Assembly: GCA_043228905.1 (NCBI GenBank)
Contig: JBHGNT010000006.1
Coordinates: 6,076,001-6,140,000, forward strand
DNA from: Azolla caroliniana
Taxonomy: Eukaryota > Polypodiophyta
Direction: 5' to 3'
Length of the DNA: 64,000 nt
Shown here: one piece after another, positions 22,601 to 35,900 of the stretch
How the letters are laid out: the number at the start of each line of letters is the position of its first letter
Numbering within the stretch: the first letter of the stretch is position 1
The notes under the pieces: generated by a model
Databases searched by the model: none
What the model was told of the DNA's origin: nothing
Seen by the model: the letters and a program-made list of their open reading frames with translations, nothing else
Program-made: the position numbers and the translations under genes

Positions 22601-25205
22601 AACATTGCGAATTTCCTTTTACATGACTTAGTTTCAATGAGATGATTTCTCTCAAACTTTCTACCTTATCTCATGGCTCATATTTGCTAAAAATTCTGAT
22701 TTAGCTTTGTTTGCCTCTTCTGCTGCTGCCTGTGACACCTGTAGCTCATGATTAGCTTTCTCAAGTTCCATTGTCCGTTCACGAACCTGAAAAGCAATCA
22801 CAAAGCATTAAACGATTTATATTTCCAGATGTTTCTATAATAAGATAGTTGTCAAACATATCTAGGAATATGTTTCATACTTGCAACTCGAGGGTACAGT
22901 TCATACTATTCAACCTCCCCTCCATCAGCTTTCTATCATGTACAATTGCTGCCAGAGTTATTGCCACAGTTGCCAATACACAAACAAACATTTCCACCTG
23001 CAGAAAAACTGAAGAAAGTTGAGGGGGTTTCACGTTAAAAGAAGACTAATCAAATCTTGTCGTCTTAGTCTTGTTTCAATATTTTTATAGTAATGTTTCC
23101 TAATAGGGAAAACAGGTGATGATCATTGGATCATAAACTTTTTGATAGTGCTTTTGTTCGATTTTTCACACCACATTATAAAGCAAGTTGTCTACATCTT
23201 TTTGCAATATATATTACACTTTCATAACGGTTTCTAGAAAACAAATCCACGGAATTTATGCGTCAGTTTGTTTTTCGATTGTTGGAAGTCCAAATCTAAC
23301 AAAGAAAGAATGTTCATCTTTTATAGGATGGAAAAATTTTAATGTCAAAGAATGCTGTCTAAATGTTGGTTTCCATCAAAATTTTGAAACCAGTCTGCTC
23401 CAAACCATAGATAAAAGCATCAACTTGGTCTTTTAAACTACCAATAGTGACAAAGATTAATACATTTGCTGAACTTGCATCTATAATAGCAAGTTGAAGT
23501 ATAAATCTAGTCTTCTTTTTATCATGAAAAGGAGAGGAATGTTGCACCATTTTATCTCACCTGAAGCAATGAGTGCTCATTTGGATGTAGAGATGATGTA
23601 CCCGCACTTGCAATTATAGTAACAATTACAACAGCAAGAGGCAAGCCAACCCGATTAAATCGAAACGATGCCCATATCACAACAGGAAAGACCAGGTAAG
23701 AGTCTCTTTGCAGATTCCTGTTCTTGCTCAATTTGGTGGTAAATATGAGAAGTGACAGTGTGATGAGAGTAACAAATAAAAACACACACTCAATAACCCT
23801 GATGAGAGATGCTCGAATAGAAAATGGAGTGGGTTCAGAGGGCATTACGAAATGATGATCTCCATTCAGAATACAATCTTGCTGTAAGGAATTCTCCACT
23901 TTGAGTTGAGAAATTGCTCCTTTTCTATGCACATGATAGTTACAATAACCACATGGCACAATATTCTTTGTGGATGGTGCTATCACTATGTTAGAGCTCT
24001 TATAAACCAAGTTCCGACATCCGAGACAGTGATTTTGTGGCCAATCAATCCCGTTCTGAGCATTATCATTAGTCAAAGATTGAGTTTTGTCAGCTAAGGC
24101 ATTCTCAATATCAAGAGCATGGTGCAAGATCACCTTATTTTCTTCTGTACTCTGGCATTGATAAGAGCAAAATTTGCCATTGATTCCATGAAAGTATCCA
24201 GATGGATCTTGGCTGCTGGAAGGATTCACACTAGGGTGGAAGTAATTCCATAAGTGGAGAATACATGGCATATAGCAAAGAATGGCCGAGAGATCACCAA
24301 GAACCCATGTTGGCCAGACGAACAAGAAACGGTTCCAATTAGATAGCTGAAATGCAGAAAGGGCGATAGCGTTTCCTGTCCCAGCGATGAATGTTGAAAA
24401 TGGTGCAATAATGAATAGCCACAGTGCATCATGCAATGTATCAACTGTGAGTGTTCCTTCCCTTGATTCCTGAAACAAAAGAGCTTTTGTGACTCAGAAC
24501 CATAAAATATAAGGATCACAACAAATAGTGAAGACTGAACTCAAAAGCGTTGAACAAAACTGATATATGAATTATGGTTAAATCAACTTCCAACACATGA
24601 GATTTTCAGATTTTCAGATTTTCAGGTTTTCATTTAAGCAGTCTTTAAGTTCTTGATATGTCCCAAATACTCATAGATGAAGCATATAGAATGCCCTCTT
24701 CTGTGAATGTTTCTGGTGTTAAGAAATGCACTGGCCTCCTGGTCACTGTCTTGTAATCATTTTTTGTGGGTTTTCACCTCATACTGAGTTTTAGAACCTG
24801 AAGCCAAAATGTATTACAAAAAAAAAGGAGAGTTTAATGGCCAACCTTCCAGCAAATGCGACCATTTTTGAACTGCAGTGGATGTCTGAGAAGCCACCCA
24901 CAAGATAGTGACTCAATTAATGAGAATCCACTGAAGGCAAGAGATGCTGGCAAGTAATGCTGAGGCGGCTTCGCATGAAAATACCATACATTTATTCCAA
25001 TGGTTCCAAGGATGATTCCCACAAAGATCTTACATCCAAATATGAGAACAGCCGCTACCATGAGTCCGGACGGTGCCCATATGGCTGATTCGAGTGACCT
25101 CACGACTGCCAGTGTGTCTGAAAGCTTCCCAGTTCCAACACATATGCATGCAATGATGAGATTAATGGCAGCCCACCTAGGTGTGCCCCATTGTAGCTCT
25201 TTCAT
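19304..25205 (-). CDS. Hybrid histidine kinase with MASE1-like sensor, HisKA, HATPase and receiver
   Basis: Nine coding exons, each with GT/AG borders and matching phases: 25205-24846, 24469-23561, 22997-22881, 22786-22665, 22575-22350, 21905-21797, 21680-21170, 20302-19711 and 19516-19304. They give 1052 aa. Residues 1-190 and about 350-450 are hydrophobic multi-span segments with [13 protein letters not shown], which I read as a split MASE1-type membrane sensor. The cysteine-rich loop between them (about 250-310, CLGCRNL and CGYCNYH) is unusual. A coiled linker leads to HisKA with [15 protein letters not shown] (His500). The HATPase has an N box VGNAIKFT (615-622), DTGIGI (745-750) and GGTGLGLSI (774-782). 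A single receiver follows with LLAEDN (931-936), Asp980 in LILMDVQMP and Lys1035 in CKP. All phosphorelay residues are present, so it should autophosphorylate and pass phosphate to its own receiver and then to an HPt protein. There is no CHASE domain, so it is not a typical cytokinin receptor. The ligand is unknown. Confidence 0.9.
19579..19606. repeat. (GT)n microsatellite in the last kinase intron
   Basis: About 14 GT units lie between the last two coding exons of the histidine kinase, about 60 bp from the acceptor of the last exon. Confidence 0.9.
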
Positions 25206-25510
25206 GGTTCAGAAACTTGCGGTCATATTTGCCACCTCAGAATTCTAGATTATTGCCTATACTCTTTCATAATTTTGACAACTGTGATCATATTTGTCAT
25301 CTCATGAGACCTGAATACTCCAAAATACGGTGCCTGCTCTTCTTATGCTTTAGACAAGTGTGGCCATTTGCCCCATGTCAAGAGTTTAGACCCCCGCAGG
25401 TGTTTCATGGTTTAGAGTCTAGACAACTGTGGTCATAGTACAACTCATGAATTTAGACTATGGCAGCTCTTTCATATTTTAGAGCAATTGTGGTCATATT
25501 GCATCTGACT
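25190..25510. repeat. Degenerate tandem repeat of about 65 bp spanning the kinase start codon
   Basis: Five diverged units share 'ctcttTCAT-.tttagacaactgtgGTCATATTtg'. They begin near 25197, 25261, 25338, 25400 and 25465. The first unit contains the kinase ATG: its 'gctctttcat' is the complement of ATGAAAGAGC. The other units lie in the proposed first intron upstream. Confidence 0.6.
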
Positions 25511-26459
25511 CCACCCTGCCGTCAATTACTTAATTCCAAAGCAAAATTGTTAGGCTTAGAGTTTGACTTTGCATTCATTTCACCATAAGTGTATTTTTAT
25601 TTTTTCTAGCTTACATGTCAACGATTGCTGGCTGCTGAAAAGTGTGGTTTATTGCATCCCCTCACAAGTCTATATTACCAATTGCTGTTATTTGAAGGCT
25701 TTGTTCGGTCTTAGGGCTACATTGCACTCATTTCACCGTGTATGTATCTATAAAGCTCAATTCATATGTTTATATAGCAGTGAAGGGAGGCATACGATTC
25801 CATGAGCTTCTTTAAAAAAGCATAAGAGAGTGAAGTATAGATTGGGCTGTGTATTTCTCGTTTGTTGATGTTGGGACTAATGGATTTGTTGGTCCATGAG
25901 CTTCAATTACTCTGAGAAATGCTGCAGATAAAAACGAAAGACATCAACAAACAAATGAGAGTTTTGCACGACAATGAGAGGAAGAAAAGATGGGGTTTTG
26001 AGGTTGAAGATGAGAGGTAGGTGGAAGATGCCCTCATAAGGATAGTTTTCTGTCTATATACAAACTTAGAAGGAAAGGTAAAGAAGGTTTTGGTCAGTGT
26101 ATACCCAATTAGAGATAATAGTAAGAGCATATAATACTAATATTGAGATAAATGGATATTTGAAAGTAGGTAAAAAGTAGAAAAAATGGCTCTTAATCTC
26201 TGTCTTTTCTATAATAATTATTACTCTGTTTAGTTACGATTAGTAAGAATCCGGAGCCAGATGAGCAAAGACAGCATTACTGTCTCTTTTCATTTTCTGT
26301 AATAAAGGAAAAAGAGAAAAAAGGAATGGTGTCGTGTGTATAGGCTAGACAGAGAGATCTGGAAATGATCAACAAAATCGTGGGAAAAGTGATTTGAAAT
26401 AAGAAAAAAGCAGGAAATCTGGTGGGTTCAGCAAATATACCCAACAGAAACAGAGAAAG

Positions 26460-26930
26460 AGACAGACAGAGGGTGCGTATTTATGACTTACCTATGGATG
26501 GATGATGAAGATTACCAAAGAAAGTGCTGAGGAAAAAAAAGAAATAAAGGAGATACGAGAAGAACGGAGAAGGATGAATGCGTAATGCCATCGCCATTAC
26601 AGGAAATCACGTCAATACACAGGAGAATGAATGAATGAAAGAAAGAAGAGGAGGAGGAAGAGAGATGTGTCCATCTCTTTCTCTGTCTGTTTTCTGTCTC
26701 ACTTTAGACTTAGAATTTTGTTCGATTGGGTTTTTCTGTTTTGCAAAAATTGCCAAGGATACCCCTACCCCCCCCCCCCCAAGAAGGTTTTTACTTTAAA
26801 AGGAAAATTACAAACGATACCCCTCACAGTCTTCTTTTTTTTTTACTTACTTTAAAGGAAATTCCAGACAATACCCCCGAAGAAGTAAAAAACAAATCAA
26901 TCAAACAAATTGCACTATGTGGCTCTTTGC
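26460..26930. repeat. Kinase 5' region duplicated at 17.1 kb
   Basis: It contains the same ordered blocks as 17070-17270. It also has repeated 'gatacccct' and 'aatacccc' boxes, a C run at about 26768-26783, and 'caaattgcact' near 26908. The accumulation of 'ataccccy' boxes recalls the terminal arms of the foldback element at 12.1 kb, so part of it may be transposon-derived. Confidence 0.5.
26480..26560 (-). other. Probable untranslated first exon end of the histidine kinase
   Basis: On the minus strand the sequence reads CATCCATAG followed by GTAAGTCATAAA, with the donor G at 26491. This is a full plant donor consensus about 1.3 kb upstream of the kinase ATG. A possible acceptor (gcaag) lies just before the ATG at about 25218. 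No ATG-started frame would continue through this exon, so it would be 5' untranslated. The GA/CT-rich sequence further upstream (26.28-26.68 kb) is a plausible promoter region. This is inference from the splice consensus only. Confidence 0.4.
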
Positions 26931-28014
26931 TCTCTCTCATTTGCATGTTAAACTCTTATTCCTTTTGGTGAAAATGGTTCAGTCAAATTGCGTATCTTGG
27001 ATTATTTTCACCTCGAATCTGCTTTTTGCTTCTTTTTGCTTCTTTGCCCTTTCAAATTAATCGCATATTTATCTATCTATCTATCGATATATACTTACAA
27101 ATACATACCGCCCTTCCTAAGTAGAAAGCCTTGACTTGCTAAAATTTGCTCTCTCATTTTATTCAATTTTTATCTTGACAATGGTTTGCCTTCAACCATA
27201 ATCTTGTAAACCCCTTATAACTTCTTGTCCGTAAATGAATTTCCTGTTCCTTATTTTCCATCTACCATCTAGTATTGTTTTTCGTTTTGACACTCAAGAG
27301 TAGTTGGGCTATGGAATTTTTGTTCATTAAATTTTGCAAGTAGCAGAACGAAATCTCCCAGTTATTGTGCATTAACATCACATACGACGACTCTTTTGAG
27401 ATACATATTCAATGTCAAGGAGATTAGGAACCTCGATTAAGACCAAGAAAATGTTCATATATGCATAGGAGCCGTGATTGGACCCCAAGGACATACATAT
27501 ACAACTACTAATTTCAATAAAACAAGATAGCATACTTTTCGTGTTTTTCAATGCACATAATATTTTCAACCTTGGCTTTATCTCTTGTCTCTTTTTGATG
27601 CACAAGAAAGTGATATTGTCTTGGTGATTTCAAATGCCATGAAAACAATCCTAAATACTATATAGGGCCTAGGAGTATTACCCTGTTTTTACTGCTTTTT
27701 TGCTAGGTATAAGAGCTTCAAATTTTGGATAGGAGACCCCTCCCTTGAACCTTCCCCCCTTCTTCAACAAGGATCAAGAATTTTCGATGCAAACAATTTG
27801 ATTATGTTTAGTGCATGTATACATAGTTTCAAGCTTTTCAAACTTTAATTCCTTTCTATGAAAGTAGGAATTCTTTCCTTTCAAAAAATGTCCCCGTCCC
27901 TTTCTATCTTTATTTAGCATTTGTTAATTTTCTCATTTTCGGGAACAAGCTAACAAGTTATAAGATGTATGTTGTCTTGGTCTTAGAGACCACATTTGTG
28001 ACCACACACACACA

Positions 28015-28058
<44 letters not shown>

Positions 28059-31000
28059 CCTTGAGAGTTTTGGCATTTAGTGTCCACGTCTATCACCTCA
28101 TTGAGTCTAGACTCTATACTTCAAACTCTTCTTGATTCCAATACAAAAATCCCTATATATGCATAGAATGAATGTAGGGTTTTAGGATCGTCCATGTTAT
28201 AGTCCCAACGGGGATTAAACTATGTACACATGCATCCCCTAGTGAGTAGTAGTATACACGTTGTGGATAGATATGTGTATCTTCATATAATGCATACAAC
28301 CATGGAATAACAATAGATACACCTACCTTTAGATATGTGTGTGTGTGTGCATCATGTGCACAAAGTGGGCACCTCTTTGTGTGGAGAAATAATGGTAGCA
28401 TGTTGAGCAACATCAAATCCCACTCGGTTCTATCTTAGTACTTGTCCACTTGATGCAATAATTTGGTTCAATTGTTTACCCTCAAAAGCCCCAACTATGG
28501 CCGCTATCATTTTTGCAACCACTCATTTGCCATCATGTCAACGAGTGTTGCACGCCATTTTGAAGGTTTCCTTCTACCTATACCTTGCAAGCCCAACCAT
28601 ACATTTTTATGTGTGGAATGTCAACTTTGTATCACCCTTGTCTTCTGCCAAAACTTAGAAACCATCATGATTCATGGGTGTCTTTTTTTTGTTAGAGGAA
28701 ATTGTTTTTCTAATTTTTAAATTTCGAAACAATGATTTTGTTGGCCATGGTATTTTAATTTCCTATTTCCCACCATCTTATTTGAGAAGATGATGAAGAC
28801 ATTATATTCATCATTTGGTTATACCCAATAAAATATAGTTTATCTCTCTTCTTTAGACTTTGATCATGAGGACATGCTTGCAAATCCGTCCTTCACCTTT
28901 GTTATTTGAGAACTCAATGAACAAGTCATTGATTACATTTGTTAATAACTTAATACCTATCAAGTGAGATGACTGTTTAGTGCCAATGTAGGTGCACAAA
29001 ATTATAAAACCAACACAATTCCATAAGACATCTTTCAAATACTTTATTCAACCCTAAATACGTGTTTACAATGTACATTTGTGTATGAACTATAGTTAAG
29101 ACAAATAAGTTTGACAAATATGATATGTACAACCACCAAGATTTAGTCGGTTCAGTTCATAAAAGATTGTGGGAATAATGTGGTTGGCAAATGTGCATGA
29201 TCTCTTTATGCTTGCATCTTCCCTTTACATATCAGAAAAAATCATTTCCTCTTTACCTATGGCTAAGCTAATTATATATGAGAAAAAAACGTTCATCGCA
29301 TTGTTTAAACTTTAAACTATAATAACTAGCATATGATTTTACTGTTGTTTGGACTTGCTTTTTTAACAAGGAGACATGTGAGAAGGTTGTGTACATGGTT
29401 GCTAATCGACACAATATGCCTTATTGGATAATTGAACATCCAGCCAAATGCTAAATGAATAGACGCTTTACATTTTTCTAGATAAAAATTGATTGTTTTT
29501 TTTAAAGAGAAGCGGGTGATGTGAGCGAGAAGAAACTAGGAAGAGAGTGGAGTGCTAAGGATGAAGGCCTTTTCAAAGAATCACAAAGGTGATCCCTTTT
29601 TAGGGCCACGCCTTTTTCAAGCTTATAGTAAAGGCTCTTTAAGACTTTAGTGAAAAACCTTTCATGTTAACGTAGAATTGTGACTATAACAAAAACAACA
29701 CATTAGTGTGTGCATCATCCATATGCTTGCTCATGGTATTCAACTTGGTTTTTTGTGTTTCTTGGTTTTTTTATTAATCATCATATGCGCTTTGTATCCC
29801 TTTAGGCTTCGACTCACAACTTTTGTAGTTGACATTAGCATAACTCATGGTGCATAATGATGATCACAATTTCTATATTTGAGTAAAGTTATATTTTGTT
29901 AATGGAGAAATCTCCACCATTTTAATGTGATATGGATATAAAGAACCAACAACCTATTTTTATGTCAAAAGGCGAGGGGAATGTTTAGCCACAAATTAGA
30001 GGGATATGTAACAATCATGGTCTTCAATCTTCAATAAGATTTCGCTTCATATATCATGATATGTAACCAAAAAATTTAGATTCAAGGTCAAATGAAACCA
30101 TAAAACATTGTTGGGAAGGAGTGAAAGAGTGCATCCAAAAAAATTCCTAGACTTCTACCATGTGGAACCCAAGATCTCACACGTCTTCATGAGATGCATA
30201 CATCATCGATCAATGGGATAATTGTTCAACACAATGGTGTATTATAACAATTTCCACTATCTCTTGCCAAATGAAGTGAAATACAATCTAACATAAAAGC
30301 CCCTATCAATTGTAGGAAAGAATATATAGTTGCCTACTCCATATGATAAAATTGGTGGGACATACAAAATCTTTGTGACTAAAATATACCTACTAGGAAG
30401 AATACAAGGCATTCTAAAGGTGAGAGTTATCACATAGCATTGGGAATTTGTATGCATAAAGTCCACTTTTTACATGCATTTAAACACAAACATACTAATA
30501 CATCCCATGGAGATAGTCCATTCCATACCATCCACCACATTACAAAACATTCACCAAAAGTAACATTCATGCACATGATAACAATTTAGCACTTCAATCA
30601 AATCCACTTTATCATTATTTGGATTGCATGTGATAAATTTCGAGCATTTAGACTAAACCCATACAATCAAAATTAAGCACTCAGAATTTTAATGTGGGAT
30701 CCATAAATATGGATTCCAAAGTAGTTTGCAATTAAGATTTGCAATCAATTCATAGTGATAGAGACTAGAAACTCCCTTGTTTGTCTTCTTTCTCTTCTTG
30801 CAAGCTACCCACACCACACTCTTACTTTGGTTATAGACATATGAGGATAATGGTTGTTCTGTTTCCAACAATTGGCCATCACTTCACATGCCTACCATTG
30901 TGGTAAATGTTAGCATAATTCGGAATCTAGTAACTAAGAAGAGATGCATACCGCAAGGACACTCACCATTCAAGCATGTTGACTCAGGTAGATAGACTAT

Positions 31001-32240
31001 AGGGAGATGAATGAAACAATGATTACAAGAAGACATTTACAATGGGCTTTAGCGTGAGATGTGTTCCTTCACAAATTGAACTGATCTCAATTATCAAGGT
31101 ATGGCTACTTGCTTGCAGTTGAAGCTTTCTATTTCTTCCATACCTTGACAATTTCACTATATTAAATTCCATCTTAATCATAGTGTTGTTACATTGTTAC
31201 TTTCACACCTCATTCTTGAAGATTATACCCTCACAATATCCCATTATCACTAATGCTTCATCATTCAATTTTAAGATATCATTAGAGAACCTAGCCATAT
31301 TCTCCTTGATTATTATATTGGAGTAAGTGAAGCTTGTTAAAAAGTGGGCATCACTATCAAGTTAGATCCCAATGTGGGTTATCATCAAATGTGAATTTAA
31401 TGATGCTAGTATAGGGTATTCCCAACATATCATAGATTACTAATGGCTTGAGAAATAGGCAACTCTACATTGACAAAGGGAAATTTTGTTGGGTCATGGA
31501 AGCAACCTACTTGTAAGGATGGTGTACATTAGGTTGGGACCCAACATTCAAAAGAAAAAGGGTAAATTCAAACAATATATTACTACATGTAGGGGCTAGC
31601 TTAACTTATGAACATACAAAGCTTTGTTTTTGCAAAGAATGTAAATTCTAAGATGGTTTCAAGCTATTTATCTTTGAAAAGTTTTACTTTAATGACCAAA
31701 AAGTGGTTGACTAAACAATTGACATAGATATTTCCATGTATTGGATTATGTCTTTGTGACATTGCATTTCCTATTCATTCCATTAGCAAAGAATATGGTA
31801 AATGGGAATCTAAAGAACCACCGAAATGGAGAATGAAAAACGGTAAAAAGAAAGGAGTCCTCGATATCAATGCTTAAGGTATGATGAGGTTATGAGTTAG
31901 ATGCATATCGAGGAAGAGCTCCATTAGTCAAGCATGCGCAACTCTTTTGGATGGGATAAGGTATGCATGGTCAATGTTAGTAGCATCAATCCAAGAAAAG
32001 GTCAAGTATCCAATCATCTTTTTTATGACAAAACCCCAAAGTGGGATGAAATCATAAATGAAGATTTGAAGACTTTTTTTAAGCAACCCAAAGGTTCTCT
32101 TATGATATTGTCTTAGGTTCTAGCAAGATATTTTATTCATGGAAATTCAATCTAGTTAAGTTGTTAGCCTGCTACATAAGGTTGCACCTCTTGTGTCCTT
32201 TAGGAGATGGAGACCTATATTCATCATTAATGGAGGATGT
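26931..32240. other. Long non-coding stretch, no gene seen
   Basis: This is AT-rich with many stops on both strands. There is a (CT)n microsatellite at about 28018-28056. Short open frames (for example 31934-32116 on the + strand) carry no recognisable domain. I see no tRNA or LTR structure. Confidence 0.5.
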
Positions 32241-32471
32241 GTAAGAGTTTGTTTTTTTTTTTTTTCCAAAATGAAGCTACTTTCCCATTAGTTAGGAAGG
32301 ATTATTACAAGGAGGCTTACACATAGATCGGGGAATCTCCTGCCGATCAAGTTCAAGAAAATGAGACTAGTTACATCGCCTTTCGGACTGACTACTTAAT
32401 GTAAGTACCTATAGCTAAAAATGGCGCCCTTCGGTGATGGCTAGTACTCCTGGGGCCGACAACGAAGGGAG

Positions 32472-32556
32472 TGTTGGAGACGAGGTCGTCTATGCGGAAG
32501 ATTAAGAAGCATTCGATTGTTTCTCTGTACCTGCGTATGACAGTTTCTAGGTCGTT

Positions 32557-32626
<70 letters not shown>

Positions 32627-32795
32627 ACAAAAGACTTTCTATTCCACAAAGCAATAATACAACACCCAACCTTACAAAAAGGTTACAAGGTCACTATATA
32701 TAGTGACCGACTTAGGGCAACTACCCTTTATGCTAATTACACAAATGGCCCAAAGGGATAGTGTGAATACGTCCATTATACACATGTATTCGACA
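32472..32795 (-). repeat. 3' LTR of copia element 1
   Basis: It begins TGTTGGAGACG and ends ATTCGACA on the + strand. It holds a long (GA)n run at about 32562-32623. Outside that run it is base-for-base like the 5' LTR as far as I can compare. Confidence 0.95.
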
Positions 32796-32810
32796 CTCCC
32801 CCGTAATGGG
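32796..32810 (-). promoter_or_regulatory. Polypurine tract of copia element 1
   Basis: The minus strand reads CCCATTACGGGGGAG, immediately before the 3' LTR. The GGGGGAG end is the expected plus-strand primer. Confidence 0.85.
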
Positions 32811-32988
32811 CGTATACATGGGTTATCTAAGATTACAGGTATAGACTTAGGTTCTCGGACGTATCAGCTTTGTTCGAGTCGGCAGGGTCCGAAGGCAGAA
32901 GACCGAACTGGTCGGGTCGGAACAGTTGAAGCCGATCATTAAGGAACTGATGTCGGTTGTCGGGAACCATCCTGCTCTGTGTCCGGCT

Positions 32989-35900
32989 CTAACCGGACTG
33001 GTTTGTCGTTACGCCCATCTGATGCCGAAGAGACCGAAAACGGTCTGCCGAAAGACACTTGGTCATTCCATCTGCGACATTGTCGGTTGTGGATATTTTC
33101 TTTAGACCGATTTTCCCTGAAATGACGCAGTCCCGAACGAAGTGATATCGAACGTCGATATGTTTGGAGGCGTTGTGGTGAACCGGATTTTTCGACAAGG
33201 CAACAACACCTTGACTGTCGCTATAGACAACTGGAGCCGAGTCATGGTCGACTTGTCGAAACGTGTGCGCCAGCCGACCGAGCCACAAAGCTTCTTTTGC
33301 TGCGTCGGACGCAGCTACATATTCTGCTTCGGTCGTTGAGGTCGTTGTGCACTCCTGAAGTTTCGACTTCCACGAGATTGCTCCATTGCCGAATTTGAAG
33401 CAGTATCCGGTTGTTGATTTCCGACTGTCTATACAGCCGGTGAAATCCGAGTCGGTGTAACCGACTACGCCTGAGGTTCGGTTCGGACCGAAAAGAATGC
33501 CGTGGTCTTTTGTGCCAGCCAGATATCTGAACACATGCTTGACTGCGTTCCAATGCGATCGGCCAGGATTGTGCATAAATCTGCTAACGACTCCTACGGC
33601 ATGAGAAATATCAGGCCGTGTCGCGACCATCAGGTACATAAGGGAGCCGACTGCCGGTGCATACGGTACCGACTTCATATCTTCCCCCTCCGGACCGGAT
33701 GTCGGGCAGTCTCGCTGAGAGAGCCGAAGATTCATGGGGAGCGGGGTTGATGCAGATTTGGCTGATTGCATGTTGAAGCGTTCTAAGACACGTCGGATAT
33801 AGTCGGTCTGAGACAAAAAAAGATGTCGTTTATCGCGATGCCGACTAATCTTCATGCCGAGTATGTGTCGTGCCGGACCGAGGTCCTTCATGGCAAACTT
33901 CAACCGCAGTTGCCGAATGAGATCAGCAAGTTCGCCCGCGTGGCGTCCAGAGATTAGCATGTCGTCCACGTAAATGATGAGGAAGATGGGTGATCCATCT
34001 TGAGCTGTGTTGGTAAAAAGACAATGGTCCTCATCGCTTTTTGAGAAGCCGATCGATTGGATGAAGTCGTCGAACTTCTTGTACCATTGTCGTGGTGCCT
34101 GTTTGAGGCCGTATAGACTCTTCCTGAGTCGGCAGACTAGATGTTCTTGGCCAGTTGCCACGAAGCCTTTTGGCTGCTCCATATAAATTTCCTCTTCAAG
34201 ATCACCATGGAGGAAGGCGGTTTTGACATCTAGCTGAATCAGCTCCAAGTTGTCGGCTGCCACTACGCCGAGTAGAAAACGAAGGGTTGTCATTTTCACC
34301 ACTGGTGAGAAAATCTCGTCGAAGTCGACGCCATATTCTTGTCGGAAGCCCTTCGCAACTAATCTGGCCTTGTACTTTGGGGTGGTCGAATCAGACGTCT
34401 CTTTAAGTCGATAAACCCACTTGCAAGGGAGAGCACGTCGATTCTTAGGTAATTCGACCAGATCCCAAGTCTTGTTTGCCCGAATGGAGTGCATTTCCGA
34501 CTCCATCGCCAGATGCCAGGTGGCGGAATCGACAGATGTCGATGCTTCTTCGTAAGACGTCGGTTCGCCGGCGTCGGTGAAGAAAATTCCAGGAGAATAC
34601 CTCTCCGGAGGTTGCGACAGTCTCTCGGATCGTCGAGGTATGATTGGACTGGTCGCATCGGGTATCGAGGTCGGATGGTCCGAAAGCGAGTCATTCGGCT
34701 GTGCCGAGTCGGAGTTGTCCGAGTCGGTAGTGTAAGGTTCAGCTACCCGTGAAGCTGACCGTGTGTTAAGAGCGGGGCCTTCTTGAAGGGTCGGCACATC
34801 GGAAAATGTTACCCTTCGGACTTCGATCGGTTTTTCGACTGATGGATTCATAGCCGACTCGTTGAACACAACGTCCGAACTTCGAACGATTTGTCTGCGT
34901 TCGGGGTCCCAGAGTCGGTATCCCATTTCGCCGTCTGATCCATATCCAAGGAAAATGCATTTCCTGGACCGAGGTGCAAGTTTTCGGCGATCATCTTTCG
35001 GAATAAGGGCGTACGCCTCGCATCCGAAGATCCTCAGCTTGTCGTAATTCGGCCTACTGCCGATCCATAGTTCCTGAGGAATTTGAAGTCCTAGAGGTCT
35101 ACTTGGCGACATATTGATTATGTGTACTGCCGTGAGTAGAGCCTCTGCCCAGAAGCCATCCGACAGTCCGGAGTGTTGGAGCATGGAAACTATCCTTTCT
35201 TGGATTGTCCGATTCATTCGTTCTGCAATCCCGTTTTGCTCCGGACTGTGTGGTGCCGTAAATTCACGTCTGATGCCGCGTTGTCGGCAGAATTTGACGA
35301 ATTCTTCTGATTTGAACTCTCCCCCATTGTCGGTCCGAAAGCATTTCAGTTTTCGGTCAGTTTGATTTTCCACCATAGCGAGCCAATCGGAGAAGATCGA
35401 GAAGACCCGATCTTTGGTGCGAATCGGATAAGCCCACACCTTTCGAGTCGAATCGTCAATAAAACTGACGAAGTAAGAGGCACCGCCGAGAGACTGATGC
35501 GGCATTGGGCCACAGACGTCCGAGTGGACTAAATCGAGAGGTCTCGTGTCTCTTGGTGCTGATGTCGGGTGTGAGGCGGCTGCTTGTTTGCCATACTGGC
35601 AATGTTCGCAAAATTGATGGTCGGAGAAGGAGAGTTTAGGGATGTATCCGGCTCTAGATAGGTGCGTAATGCCGGCCTTGCTGAGGTGTCCTAATCTTCT
35701 GTGCCATAGTGATGACACAGGAATATCCACCAAAAACAGGTTACCCTCTCTGAGTGTAACATGTAACGGATACAGTGAGTGTATCTTGGGTCCTCTAGCA
35801 AGCAGGAGGTTCCCCCTGTGGAGTGTCCACCCTCCCGAAGAAAAACCGGCACGAATGTCGTCTTCATCTAGTTGTCCGACTGAGATCAATGGCCTTGAGA

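Noticed and set aside
19304-25205. Cytokinin receptor annotation for the kinase
   Set aside because: No CHASE domain lies between membrane segments, and the input region is a multi-span MASE1-like module.
32471-32761. Open frame with a long Arg-Glu repeat, also at 37698-37970
   Set aside because: It is translation of the GA microsatellite inside the copia LTRs; the two copies are just the two LTRs.
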